A stretch of 64,000 nucleotides of DNA from JAAYTD01 sp964472015 (GTDB taxonomy: Bacteria > Bacteroidota > Ignavibacteria > Kapaibacteriales > UBA2268), in NCBI GenBank assembly GCA_964472015.1, contig CAYYIP010000003.1, forward strand, positions 62,001 to 126,000. Reading direction: 5' to 3'. Shown one piece after another: positions 19,201 through 27,445 of this stretch. Under the pieces are notes generated by a model, which made no database searches, had not been told where the DNA came from, and was given only the letters and a program-made list of their open reading frames with translations. The position numbers were made by a program, and so were the translations under genes. Position 1 is the stretch's first letter. The number at the start of each line of letters is the position of its first letter.

Positions 19201-20968
19201 ATTAAATTCTCCTTTAATAGACTTGTCTTTATTTGTAGATGATATAAGATATATTAATCAAGAGTTAGGTTATTTTAATGCTTATTTTAGATATAATGAT
19301 GAAAATATCCATGGTCATGCTAGAATGTTTAGTTTAACAGATAAAGAATTATTAGCACTTATTGTAAAGACAATTCCTATTTACATTGGATTAGATAGAA
19401 AAAAAAGCATATTTAAAGAAAATAGTGATATAGATTTGAGTGTAATGTTAAATAAATTACCAGCACAAATTTTATCACCTTTTATACCAATGGTAGATAA
19501 TTTAAAAGGAATAATTGATGGGAATGTTAATTTAGGAGGTTCTTTCCCTGATAAATTTACTTATGATGGAAATGTAACACTTGAAAATTTTACTTTAAGA
19601 TTATTACCAACTAATATATTTTATTCAGTTTTTGGAAATATTAAAATAGAAACTGATAAAATTTATTTTTCAAATTTAAAAGTAAGGAATAGTACTACAG
19701 ATCTTAAAAATGGTGAAGCATTTATTGATGGAATGATAAAATTAGATAATTTTAGTTTAGGTTCAATGGATTTTTCATTATCTACAAAACAATTTTTATT
19801 ATTGAATGATCAAACAGCAACTGTAATGCCTTGGTTATATGGTAAATTAATTATAGCTACAGATGGTGTACCTATAAGATTTTATGGTGATTTAAAAAAG
19901 CCTAATTTAACGGGTTCAATATTAATTTTAAATTCTGAATTAAAAATGCCACAATTATTAGAAGGAAGTATTGTAAAACGTGATACTAAATTCAAATATA
20001 TAAATAAAGATACATTAAGATTAGTTATTGTATCTTATACAGAGCCGCTTGATTCTAATAAACAAGGTATTAATGAAGACAATAATATTGTTAAAGCTAA
20101 TAAAGATTTTATGGATTTATTAAATATAGATATATCTGCTAAGATAAAACGTTTTTCTGTTTTACTCGATTTGGGTGGAATTGGTCAAATATTTGCTAAA
20201 GTTGGGACTACAAATCCATCTGAACCAATTAGATATATAAAGGAAAGAGATAAAGCAGAAGCTCAAATTTTAGGAGGTTCATTATCTGTTCTTGATGGTT
20301 CTAGTGTTCAAATTATCCGTTCTATGGCAGCTAAAGGTACTATATATTTTCCTACTGCAAAATTATCAAAACCTAATTTTGATTTAATAGCTGAATATAG
20401 TGGTAAAATGTTAAATACTAATAATAGTTATGATAATTTCAGTGTATTTGCTAAAATTACTGGGACTACAACTAATCCTAATTTAGTTCTTTCTTATTCT
20501 ATTAATGGGGTAGAGGCAATGGGAGATAAAAAACAAATAGAAGAAAATGCGTTTATTCTATTAACTACTGGGAAATTAAATGGATATGTTAATGAATCTC
20601 AAAATTTGGTAAATGAAGGTGCAAGTATTGTAGCATCACAATTAGCATCAAGAACGTTAACTGATTTACTTATTAGAACAGGAGTTGTTCAAAATGCTAA
20701 TTTACAATTTGAAAGTGAAAATATAAATTCGGCAACTGTTAAAATAACAGGAACATTAGGTGAATTTGCTAATTGGACTATAGGAGGAAACATAGCTGAT
20801 ATTACTTCAAATTATAATATTTCTATTGATATTCCTATTGTTATTAAAGCTAGTGGATTTAATAACTTAATGTTGCAATTATCAAAGTTTTCAGGTTTGA
20901 ATACTGCTGCTTTTGATAGAGATGCCAAATTTTGGGAAATTAAGTTGAAGTTAGATGGTAGTTGGTAA
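16286..20968 (+). CDS. TamB-like translocation/assembly module protein (DUF490, AsmA-like)
   Basis: The product is 1560 residues. A single N-terminal membrane anchor (about 33-55, ILIICMFLILFIVIISY) is followed by a very long beta-rich periplasmic part, then the characteristic TamB C-terminal domain. In the last ~400 residues the diagnostic features are repeated GSxxLxxGS strands, the LLTTGKLNGYVNES-like helix, and the closing WEIKLKLDGSW. TamB-like proteins bridge the inner and outer membranes and take part in outer-membrane protein insertion or lipid transfer. No TamA/BamA gene is adjacent. A perfect 16-bp inverted repeat lies just before the start. The N-terminal half is poorly conserved. 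Confidence 0.88.
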   Translation: MNNEVSKKDIKDKVGSKQKQSLLRNIFNFMVKSILIICMFLILFIVIISYSSSVRHYFLNKITDVVNEFLIADVEISDIHIIKFNGIALQHVRVITAGDTLAYIPEIEININFEKIFLGIIDVNFIQLQAPRIKLLRSFQDSVWNYNKIINPSKNIEETTSPSKLKINIGELILNNAYFVMWDSTAEYKSAGHIHYDKLALKELNLYAKNISVNLENMNIEANIVNLAAYEIPSNFRIHKFSGKAKIDNNSIELKSTKIVLDNANFDFDARMSNFSIFGNGNRNIAKVDMFLELTGNDIDLIFIDNFVIIPVRLGFVKNIEILASGTLMDLNVQKLILNTNDSHIYLTECRLTNLLNTDSFSYKGILDCTNISRMDISDMLKNIDLSAVPNFKKVLINNTKFYGTKDSVYADLDFKTFIGNVKGNVGIGFGRQPFSYDINLDLRKINLSDILNNKKFSSNINANFYLKGYGINSGNIFANAKIELKRSDFLGFNFLESNILIDAIGDSLIIHDFSLQKLNIPNTNIQIDNSKFGGTEVIYRNLINNQELNYDSKISINGGINFKSFDMLHLILNIDLEHIELLDIIHKVTDVEYKNLPTVIDSKIKLDITSFDIDNMIGNFDIDFQRLEFRNKNMLPLTISGAIDMQDTLNHKIELNIDNIFNNILYLSVNGKYYFTELLNDISTHFNGNYNFISNKINNFFEQIKTDTNTIIDNKNIKYITLNKNNANVIFQVRDIDWLNIFIPEFESNSSIIDVKFNFNSNYLYSNLNVDSIKIKNLNIKYKNFNAVIDNIIINGENNINILDSVANLENLYCVIKDGRGINISGSALDSIELNANINKQQLNINFIGTYNNIIKSKLVGEINFKDTTNSEVIFDTLEINFNKQKWHNTDKIIAFLLPNGIDIYNFNIERDNKEKLFLKGILNGDTIDNVSLTLNNFEFNDLQSILNLNNKNNFDIFAKLDTLKVLVNGTLNSPLIDLSLFVDDIRYINQELGYFNAYFRYNDENIHGHARMFSLTDKELLALIVKTIPIYIGLDRKKSIFKENSDIDLSVMLNKLPAQILSPFIPMVDNLKGIIDGNVNLGGSFPDKFTYDGNVTLENFTLRLLPTNIFYSVFGNIKIETDKIYFSNLKVRNSTTDLKNGEAFIDGMIKLDNFSLGSMDFSLSTKQFLLLNDQTATVMPWLYGKLIIATDGVPIRFYGDLKKPNLTGSILILNSELKMPQLLEGSIVKRDTKFKYINKDTLRLVIVSYTEPLDSNKQGINEDNNIVKANKDFMDLLNIDISAKIKRFSVLLDLGGIGQIFAKVGTTNPSEPIRYIKERDKAEAQILGGSLSVLDGSSVQIIRSMAAKGTIYFPTAKLSKPNFDLIAEYSGKMLNTNNSYDNFSVFAKITGTTTNPNLVLSYSINGVEAMGDKKQIEENAFILLTTGKLNGYVNESQNLVNEGASIVASQLASRTLTDLLIRTGVVQNANLQFESENINSATVKITGTLGEFANWTIGGNIADITSNYNISIDIPIVIKASGFNNLMLQLSKFSGLNTAAFDRDAKFWEIKLKLDGSW

Positions 20969-21111
20969 ATATTTTTACTTGAAGTTAAAATATATTAAAC
21001 AGAATAGAATTTTATTTTAGATAGTTTTATGTGTAAATATGTTATAAATAAAAATGGCACAATAATTGATTATAATTACTTTGTTATTTAATAATTACTA
21101 AAAATATCATT

Positions 21112-22119
21112 ATGGTTAAAAAGAATTTGGATTATGTAAATAAAAGTATAATGCAAAAAAAAATAAAAAATGCAGATCATAAAATAATATGTATTGATGG
21201 CGGTGGAACAAAAACCAAAGGAGTTTTATTTATTGGTAATAAAATTTCAGCAGAGTATCAAGTAGGTACAACTAGATTAGGGGCAGTTGGACAAGGTGAA
21301 GCCTGTACAAGAACTTTGAATGTAATGGTTGAATTATGTAAAAGAGCAAATATTAAAATTTCAGAGATAGATATTTTTGTTGTTGGTATTGCAGGAGTAT
21401 GGTTAGATATAGAAAAATCACGTTCTATTAATTTAATTAAAACATTAGCAAAATCAGAAGGTTATTCTATTAATGATTTAATAGTAACAAGTGATGTGGA
21501 AATTGCTTTTGAAGGTGCTTTTGATAATGAATCAGGTATTGTTACTATTGTAGGTACTGGTTCTATTGGATTAGCAAGATGTAAAAACAACAATATGGTT
21601 AGATGTGGTGGTTGGGGTATAGAATTAGATGATGAAGGAAGTGGTGCATGGGTTGGTCGTGAAGGATTAACTGCTGTTATGCGTGCTATTGATGGACGAG
21701 GGGATCAAACGTCATTAATAGATAAATTAAAAGAAAATATTGTTGGATTTAATATTGAAAATCCTCGTAGTATTGTTAAAGCTTTTAATGATAAGGTTTT
21801 TGAATATCAAACGATTACACCTTGGGTAATGGAATGTGCAAAGAAAAAAGATGCTATTTGTAATGATATTATGAAAAGAGCTGCTTCTCATTTAACTCAA
21901 TTACCAAAAACTTTATTAAAAAATTTTAATGAGAATGAATATCCGGTTAAGCTAGCTTTAATGGGTGGAATAATTGATAATAATACTTTATTAAGTGAAA
22001 TGCTAATAAAAGAATTAAATAAAGTTAAAAATCTAAACATAATAACTCCAAGGGGAAATTCTATTGATGGTGCTAGAAATATAGGATTAAAAGTTATTAA
22101 AGAGATTTATAATAATTAA
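21112..22119 (+). CDS. BadF/BadG/BcrA/BcrD-type ATPase, probable N-acetylglucosamine/amino-sugar kinase
   Basis: The product is 335 residues. After ~24 extra N-terminal residues it has the ASKHA phosphate-1 loop IDGGGTKTKGVLF, the phosphate-2 region IVTIVGTGSIGLA, and GGWGIELDDEGSGAWVGREGL, the signature of GlcNAc kinase and MurK-like members of this family. These phosphorylate free GlcNAc or MurNAc. A recycling role next to AnmK 7 kb upstream is plausible, but the substrate is inferred. A shorter start at the Met at 21151 is possible, since the first residues before KIICIDGG look nonconserved. Confidence 0.85.
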   Translation: MVKKNLDYVNKSIMQKKIKNADHKIICIDGGGTKTKGVLFIGNKISAEYQVGTTRLGAVGQGEACTRTLNVMVELCKRANIKISEIDIFVVGIAGVWLDIEKSRSINLIKTLAKSEGYSINDLIVTSDVEIAFEGAFDNESGIVTIVGTGSIGLARCKNNNMVRCGGWGIELDDEGSGAWVGREGLTAVMRAIDGRGDQTSLIDKLKENIVGFNIENPRSIVKAFNDKVFEYQTITPWVMECAKKKDAICNDIMKRAASHLTQLPKTLLKNFNENEYPVKLALMGGIIDNNTLLSEMLIKELNKVKNLNIITPRGNSIDGARNIGLKVIKEIYNN

Positions 22120-22200
22120 ATTTTCATATTTTTATTTTTTAATTTTCAAAAATAGTTAGGTTAAAAACATTTTTATAAATATTTTATAATTTAAAATATT

Positions 22201-22491
22201 ATGCAATTAATACCAGATGAATTAGAAGATATTATTGTAGAAACTGAATTAGATGATTATGTAAATTTTGAATCTAGAGTTATCTTATTTAATGATGAAA
22301 TACATACATTCGAAGAGGTTGTTAGACAAATAATTAAAGCCATATCGTGTTCCTTAGAGAAAGCAGAAGAATTAACATTAAAAGTACATACGCACGGGAA
22401 AGCAACTATATATGAAGGTAGAATTTCAGAAAGTTTACGTGTTAGTAGTGTTCTTGAAGAAATAGGGCTAATTACTCGTATAGAATGTTAA
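22201..22491 (+). CDS. clpS: ATP-dependent Clp protease adaptor ClpS
   Basis: The product is 96 residues. ClpS binds proteins with destabilising N-terminal residues and hands them to ClpA/ClpC-ClpP. The core RVILFNDEIHTFEEVVRQI contains the conserved Asn-Asp pair that grips the N-degron, and KVHTHGKATIYEG matches the family VHxxGxxxxxxG segment with its binding-pocket His. The first ~20 residues form an acidic extension. It is a single gene, 82 bases after the sugar kinase and 61 before the MATE gene. Confidence 0.93.
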   Translation: MQLIPDELEDIIVETELDDYVNFESRVILFNDEIHTFEEVVRQIIKAISCSLEKAEELTLKVHTHGKATIYEGRISESLRVSSVLEEIGLITRIEC

Positions 22492-22552
22492 TAATTTATC
22501 TTATATATTAATTATTTAAATATAATTATAGTAATAATGATTATATGAACTT

Positions 22553-23857
22553 ATGAATAAACGTATCTTGTCGCTTGTAATTCCTAATATTATAACTAAT
22601 ATAACAGTGCCTTTATTAGGGATGGTAGATCTAGCAATTGCAGGTCATATAGGCGATGAAACTTTTATAGGTGCAATTGCTATTGCAACTATGATATTTA
22701 ATATGATATATTGGAACTTTGGTTTTTTACGAATGGGAACTACAGGGTTTACCGCTCAAGCTTATGGTACAAAAAATAAAGATGAAGAAGCCAAGATATT
22801 ATTTAATGCTTTATTTATAGCACTTAGTATTGCAATTTTATTAATTATTTTACAACTTCCTATATTAAATTTTTCCTTTCTTTTAATTCCTAATAATTCT
22901 CATATAAAGGATTTAGTATCTCAATATTTCTTAATAAGAATATGGGCAGCGCCTGCAGTTCTTATATTATATGTTATAAAAGGTTGGTTTATTGGTATGC
23001 AAAATTCTAAACAACCTATGTGGATAGCAATTGTTATTAATATTATGAATATTTTATTTAGTATAATATTAGCTGTGATTTATGGTATGGGAATAAAGGG
23101 AGTGGCATTAGGAACGGTAATTGCTCAGTATAGTGGATTATTACTTTGTATTATTATTTTGTTTACTCAATATAAAGATATATTAATAAAAATAGATATT
23201 AATACATTTTTTAATAAATATGAATTAGTAAAATTTTTCAAAGTTAATACAGATATATTTTTACGTACGATTTGTTTAATTTTAGTATTTACATTTATTC
23301 CTTCCGAAGGCGCTAAATATGGTGATTTAGTTTTAGCAATTAATACTTTATTAATGCAATTTTTTACCTTATTTTCTTATATAATGGATGGATTTGCATA
23401 TGCTGGTGAAGCTTTAATTGGACGCTATATTGGTGCAAAAGATAAAAAATCTTTAATATCTGTTGTAAAAAAATTATTTTTATGGGGGATAAGTATAAGT
23501 ATAATATTTATTATTATTTATGCTTTATTTGGGCAACAATTATTATGGATATTTACAGATCATATAAATGTAATACAAGCAACAAATGAATATTATTTTT
23601 GGGTATTAGTTGTTCCTTTAGCTGGTTTTTCTGCATTTCTTTGGGACGGTATATATATTGGTGCTACAGCATCTAAGTATATGAGAAATGCTATGTTTAT
23701 TGCAACTTCAATATTTTTTATTATTTATTATTCGTTAAATTCTTATATGGGAAACAATGCTTTATGGGTTGCATTTATTTCATATTTATTTTTTAGAGGA
23801 TTAATGCAGTATATATATTCAGGGGAAGCGATATTTAATGATAAAAATTTTCAATAA
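22553..23857 (+). CDS. MATE family efflux transporter (DinF-like)
   Basis: The product is 434 residues with about twelve hydrophobic segments in two halves. The N-terminal segment NIITNITVPLLGMVDLAIAGHIGD matches the MATE/DinF start, followed by WNFGFLRMGTTGFTAQAYG. The second half shows DGFAYAGEALIGRYIGAKD. Such proteins export drugs or metabolites using Na+ or H+ gradients. The DinF-like branch fits best; the substrate cannot be predicted. Confidence 0.88.
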   Translation: MNKRILSLVIPNIITNITVPLLGMVDLAIAGHIGDETFIGAIAIATMIFNMIYWNFGFLRMGTTGFTAQAYGTKNKDEEAKILFNALFIALSIAILLIILQLPILNFSFLLIPNNSHIKDLVSQYFLIRIWAAPAVLILYVIKGWFIGMQNSKQPMWIAIVINIMNILFSIILAVIYGMGIKGVALGTVIAQYSGLLLCIIILFTQYKDILIKIDINTFFNKYELVKFFKVNTDIFLRTICLILVFTFIPSEGAKYGDLVLAINTLLMQFFTLFSYIMDGFAYAGEALIGRYIGAKDKKSLISVVKKLFLWGISISIIFIIIYALFGQQLLWIFTDHINVIQATNEYYFWVLVVPLAGFSAFLWDGIYIGATASKYMRNAMFIATSIFFIIYYSLNSYMGNNALWVAFISYLFFRGLMQYIYSGEAIFNDKNFQ

Positions 23858-24026
23858 TATATATATGTGCATAAAAATAATAGATTTATAATAATTTTTA
23901 AAATTAATTTTATTATATTATATGTAATTTTACAATTTTAATTTTTAGAAATGTATTTTTAGTTAATTTAATATAGATTATTCAAAATATTTATGTAATT
24001 ATATTTTATATTTATTAGGTTTATTT

Positions 24027-27000
24027 ATGTATAAAAATAAAAAGATATTTTTAAGTTTATTATTGTTTATAAGCAGCATTTGTTTTATATACTATGCTAA
24101 TGCTGCTACAACAATATCATATCCAGAAAATAATTCTCATTGTATTCAAAAAGAAGTAAATTTTATATGGAGTAATTCTGATACTGATATTGAAGGGTAT
24201 AAACTTATTGTTAGTCGTTATTCAACTTCTTCTAATGAATTTATTCCATATTTAGAGGAAGAATTTAGTTTTTCTACTACTTCTGTGTTATATTTATTGT
24301 TAGAATCAAGTTTATATGAATGTAAAGTTATTACATTTTATAATTCAGCAGGTAAATTACCAGATACTACAGAAAATATAATCTTTTCTACTGAACTTTC
24401 GGAAATGGAGATAAATTTTATATCAAAAAGTGATATATATTGTGCTAAAAATCTTTATGAAGTTAATGGTAATATTTATTCTGATTTTGATATAGAATGG
24501 GAATATTCTTGTTTGGCTAATACAGATGGAATTAGTGTTAGAATGATATTTGAAGATTTAACTACATTTGAAATTGATACAACAGATTTTATACCTATTG
24601 AGTTACTAAGAAAAGATGGAGCACTTTCTCTTAAATGTGGTGTATATTATTGTATTAGAATGCAAGTATCATCAAGTATTGATATGCATTGTAATTTTAT
24701 TATACAGGATTCTATTATTATTAAAGTAGTAGAAACATTAGATACACCAAAATTTACAAATTTATCTATTTTAGATGGGGCAAATTGTGAATCTATTATT
24801 CCTGTTTTTAAATGGCAAGAAATTGATTCAATGAAAATTTCAAAGATAAAATATTTTGTTGAAATTTCTGAAACGGAAAATTTTGAGAATATCATAGACG
24901 AATTTATTTCTACGTCTGATTCTGTTCAAGGGTTTGTTAATAAATTTAATCATACTTATTATTGGCGTATTTTAGCGTTAAATGAGCAAACTAATTGTAG
25001 GTCAGAATATTCTGCTGTTCGTTCTTTTACTACTTTACCAGAGCCTGTTGTTTTACGCACTCCTTTAAATGATGTAATAGGATCGGAAAATTTTGAATGT
25101 ATTAATTCTAATGGAATTAGATTTACTTGGGAAAATAAAAATAATTTAAATGAAGGTGAATATCATTATATAATTCAACTGTCTACTTCTGATCTATTTA
25201 TTGATAGTACTATAATTGTAGTTGATACTATTACTGATGAAAATAATTGTAATTTTGAATTAATATTAAATTCTGATATTTCTAATAAAGATATATTTTG
25301 GCGTGTAAAAGCATTACTTATAAAAGATAGTTTAGAATGTGAATCTTTCTGGAGTGAAATGAGATATTTTAAAGCACCATATAATACTCCAAATATTATT
25401 TATCCTTCTTCACAAGAAATGTGTTTTAGAGGTAATTTACCTTTTAAATGGAATAGAGTACAAGGGGAAGTTGGTTATGAAATTTATTTATCTGAAGATA
25501 AAACTTTTAATGATTCAACTAAATTAAAGATTATAAAAGTAGATATTAATTTAGATTCTGTTTTTGTTGATTTTGATCTAAAAAATGAAACTGATTATTA
25601 CTGGAAAATCAGAGTTATTGACAGCATAAATAATAGTTTATTTTCACCTGTTTCTTCTTTTAGGACGGTTACAAATACAACTATATTAATTAGTCCAGAT
25701 GATAATACCTTAGGAATAGCAACACCTATTTCTTTTGTATGGGAAGAACGTTTAGATGCTTTTTATAGATTTCAATTATCATTACATAAAGATTTTTCTG
25801 AAATTTTATTGGATACTAATTTAATACAAGGTAATCTATCAATAAATATGAAGTCTAATAATACTACTTATTATTGGCGAGTTGCTGTTATACCTTTAAG
25901 TGATGTTTTATGTCCAAGTAATTTTACAGAGCCATTTATGTTTACAACTAATTTAGCAGCACCTATTCTTTTAAATCCTGAGAATGAAGTTGTTTTAGAA
26001 AAAAATGAAGCATTTTTAATTTGGGAAGCAGTAGAAGCAGCTACAAAATATGAGTTACAAATTGCAACAGATACTAATTTTACTGAAAATTTAGAAAGTT
26101 TTGTTAATATAATCAATACTTCATATGAAAAACATTCTTTGAATGAATTTAAAACCTATTATTGGCGAGTCAAAGCTTTAAATGAAAGTATTGAAAGTGT
26201 TTGGTCAAATTATTTTACTTTTACAACAGGACTGGAAACACCAAGTATTCCGATTTTAATAGAACCTATTAAAGGTATTAAAAAAGTTTCTATTACGCCT
26301 ACTTTTGTATGGAGAGCTTGTTCAAATGCTAATTATTATGAGTTAGAATATGCTACCGATCCTAATTTTACAAAAAAAGTTGTTATTATGAAGGAAATTT
26401 TTGATACAGTTTATACATTTACCGAACCGCTTGATAATTACACTTTATATTATTGGCGAGTTCGTGCAATAAATGATACTTTAATTAACGATAAGCATTA
26501 TGAATTATTTAGTGCTTGGAGTGACTTATGGACTTTTAGAACAATTAAGAACATTCCATTTGGAAAAATTAACTTGTTAGAACCTCTTAATAATGCTAGT
26601 GAATTGATTTGGGATGAAATTAATCTAGTTTGGGAACCACTAGATAATGCTGATTATTATAAGCTTCAAATTTCTAAATTTAAAGAATTTAATAATTTTA
26701 TTGTTAATTCATCAAAAGTTTCGGGAACTAAATATTCTACTTTAAGATACCTAGATACAAATAGTACTTATTATTGGCGAGTATGTGGTGAAAATGAAGC
26801 TGGAACTTCTGATTGGTCAGATATATGGTGTTTTTCAACTTCACATTTATTAGCTATTTATAATACTAATATATTTGAAGGTATTAGTTTAACTCCTAAT
26901 CCAGTATATGAAAACATAAATATAGAATTTATTGCTTTACATAATATAGATGCTACTATTTCTATTGTCAACACTCAAGGTATAGAAGTTAGTAGTATAA

Positions 27001-27131
27001 ATGGTTCTTATTTAGCAGGTAACAATATAATAAATCTTAATGTTTCAGGTTTCACAAGTGGAACTTATATTTGCTATATTATGTCGGGTGGGAAAATTAT
27101 AGCAACAAGTCAGTTTGTTGTTGTTAAATAA
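24027..27131 (+). CDS. Secreted Fn3-like repeat protein with T9SS sorting domain
   Basis: The product is 1034 residues with a signal peptide (residues 1-26, ending near YYANAAT). Fibronectin type III-like modules repeat about every 100 residues, each marked by the YYWRV (or WRI/WKI) strand near residues 311, 423, 524, 614, 711, 808 and 915, and usually preceded by P/L-rich openings such as LLEPLNNA. The T9SS type A sorting domain starts at about 953 (SLTPNPVYENI). It is probably a surface or secreted adhesive/structural protein. At DNA level the YYWRV segment TATTATTGGCGAGT is conserved exactly in four modules. A terminator follows. Confidence 0.88.
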   Translation: MYKNKKIFLSLLLFISSICFIYYANAATTISYPENNSHCIQKEVNFIWSNSDTDIEGYKLIVSRYSTSSNEFIPYLEEEFSFSTTSVLYLLLESSLYECKVITFYNSAGKLPDTTENIIFSTELSEMEINFISKSDIYCAKNLYEVNGNIYSDFDIEWEYSCLANTDGISVRMIFEDLTTFEIDTTDFIPIELLRKDGALSLKCGVYYCIRMQVSSSIDMHCNFIIQDSIIIKVVETLDTPKFTNLSILDGANCESIIPVFKWQEIDSMKISKIKYFVEISETENFENIIDEFISTSDSVQGFVNKFNHTYYWRILALNEQTNCRSEYSAVRSFTTLPEPVVLRTPLNDVIGSENFECINSNGIRFTWENKNNLNEGEYHYIIQLSTSDLFIDSTIIVVDTITDENNCNFELILNSDISNKDIFWRVKALLIKDSLECESFWSEMRYFKAPYNTPNIIYPSSQEMCFRGNLPFKWNRVQGEVGYEIYLSEDKTFNDSTKLKIIKVDINLDSVFVDFDLKNETDYYWKIRVIDSINNSLFSPVSSFRTVTNTTILISPDDNTLGIATPISFVWEERLDAFYRFQLSLHKDFSEILLDTNLIQGNLSINMKSNNTTYYWRVAVIPLSDVLCPSNFTEPFMFTTNLAAPILLNPENEVVLEKNEAFLIWEAVEAATKYELQIATDTNFTENLESFVNIINTSYEKHSLNEFKTYYWRVKALNESIESVWSNYFTFTTGLETPSIPILIEPIKGIKKVSITPTFVWRACSNANYYELEYATDPNFTKKVVIMKEIFDTVYTFTEPLDNYTLYYWRVRAINDTLINDKHYELFSAWSDLWTFRTIKNIPFGKINLLEPLNNASELIWDEINLVWEPLDNADYYKLQISKFKEFNNFIVNSSKVSGTKYSTLRYLDTNSTYYWRVCGENEAGTSDWSDIWCFSTSHLLAIYNTNIFEGISLTPNPVYENINIEFIALHNIDATISIVNTQGIEVSSINGSYLAGNNIINLNVSGFTSGTYICYIMSGGKIIATSQFVVVK
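25869..26782 (+). repeat. Four exact 14-base repeats inside the Fn3-like gene
   Basis: TATTATTGGCGAGT occurs at 25869, 26157, 26448 and 26769, encoding the YYWRV strand of successive modules. A near copy lies at about 24957. Spacing is about 290-320 bases, one module. Confidence 0.85.
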
Positions 27132-27165
27132 TTCTAAAAAGTAATTTTATATTTTAAATAAAAAT

Positions 27166-27197
27166 AAAAAAGGCAATTAAATTTAGTTGCCTTTTTT
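27166..27197 (+). terminator. Intrinsic terminator after the Fn3-like gene
   Basis: AAAAAAGGCAA pairs with TTGCCTTTTTT around a 9-base loop, followed by a T-rich tail. Confidence 0.9.
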
Positions 27198-27445
27198 ATT
27201 TATGTATTTTTTATAATTACTAATAGTTTGTACTGTATTTTATTGTTTAATAAAATCAGATATAAACTTATATTTTGAATTTAAAATATTTTTTAATTGT
27301 ATTAAATTTTATAAATGTTATTTAAAAGGAATGAAATAATAGTTATTTTTTTTATTTTTGTATTAAAAAACAAAAAAAATTATTAAATTTAAACATTAAT
27401 AAAAATAAAATATTAGAATATTTTCAAACCAAAAGCAAATTGTAT
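27198..27445. other. A+T-rich leader of the 7TM-HD gene
   Basis: No gene or RNA is recognised. It presumably holds the promoter, but no full TTTG-N19-TAnnTTTG match is seen. Confidence 0.4.
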
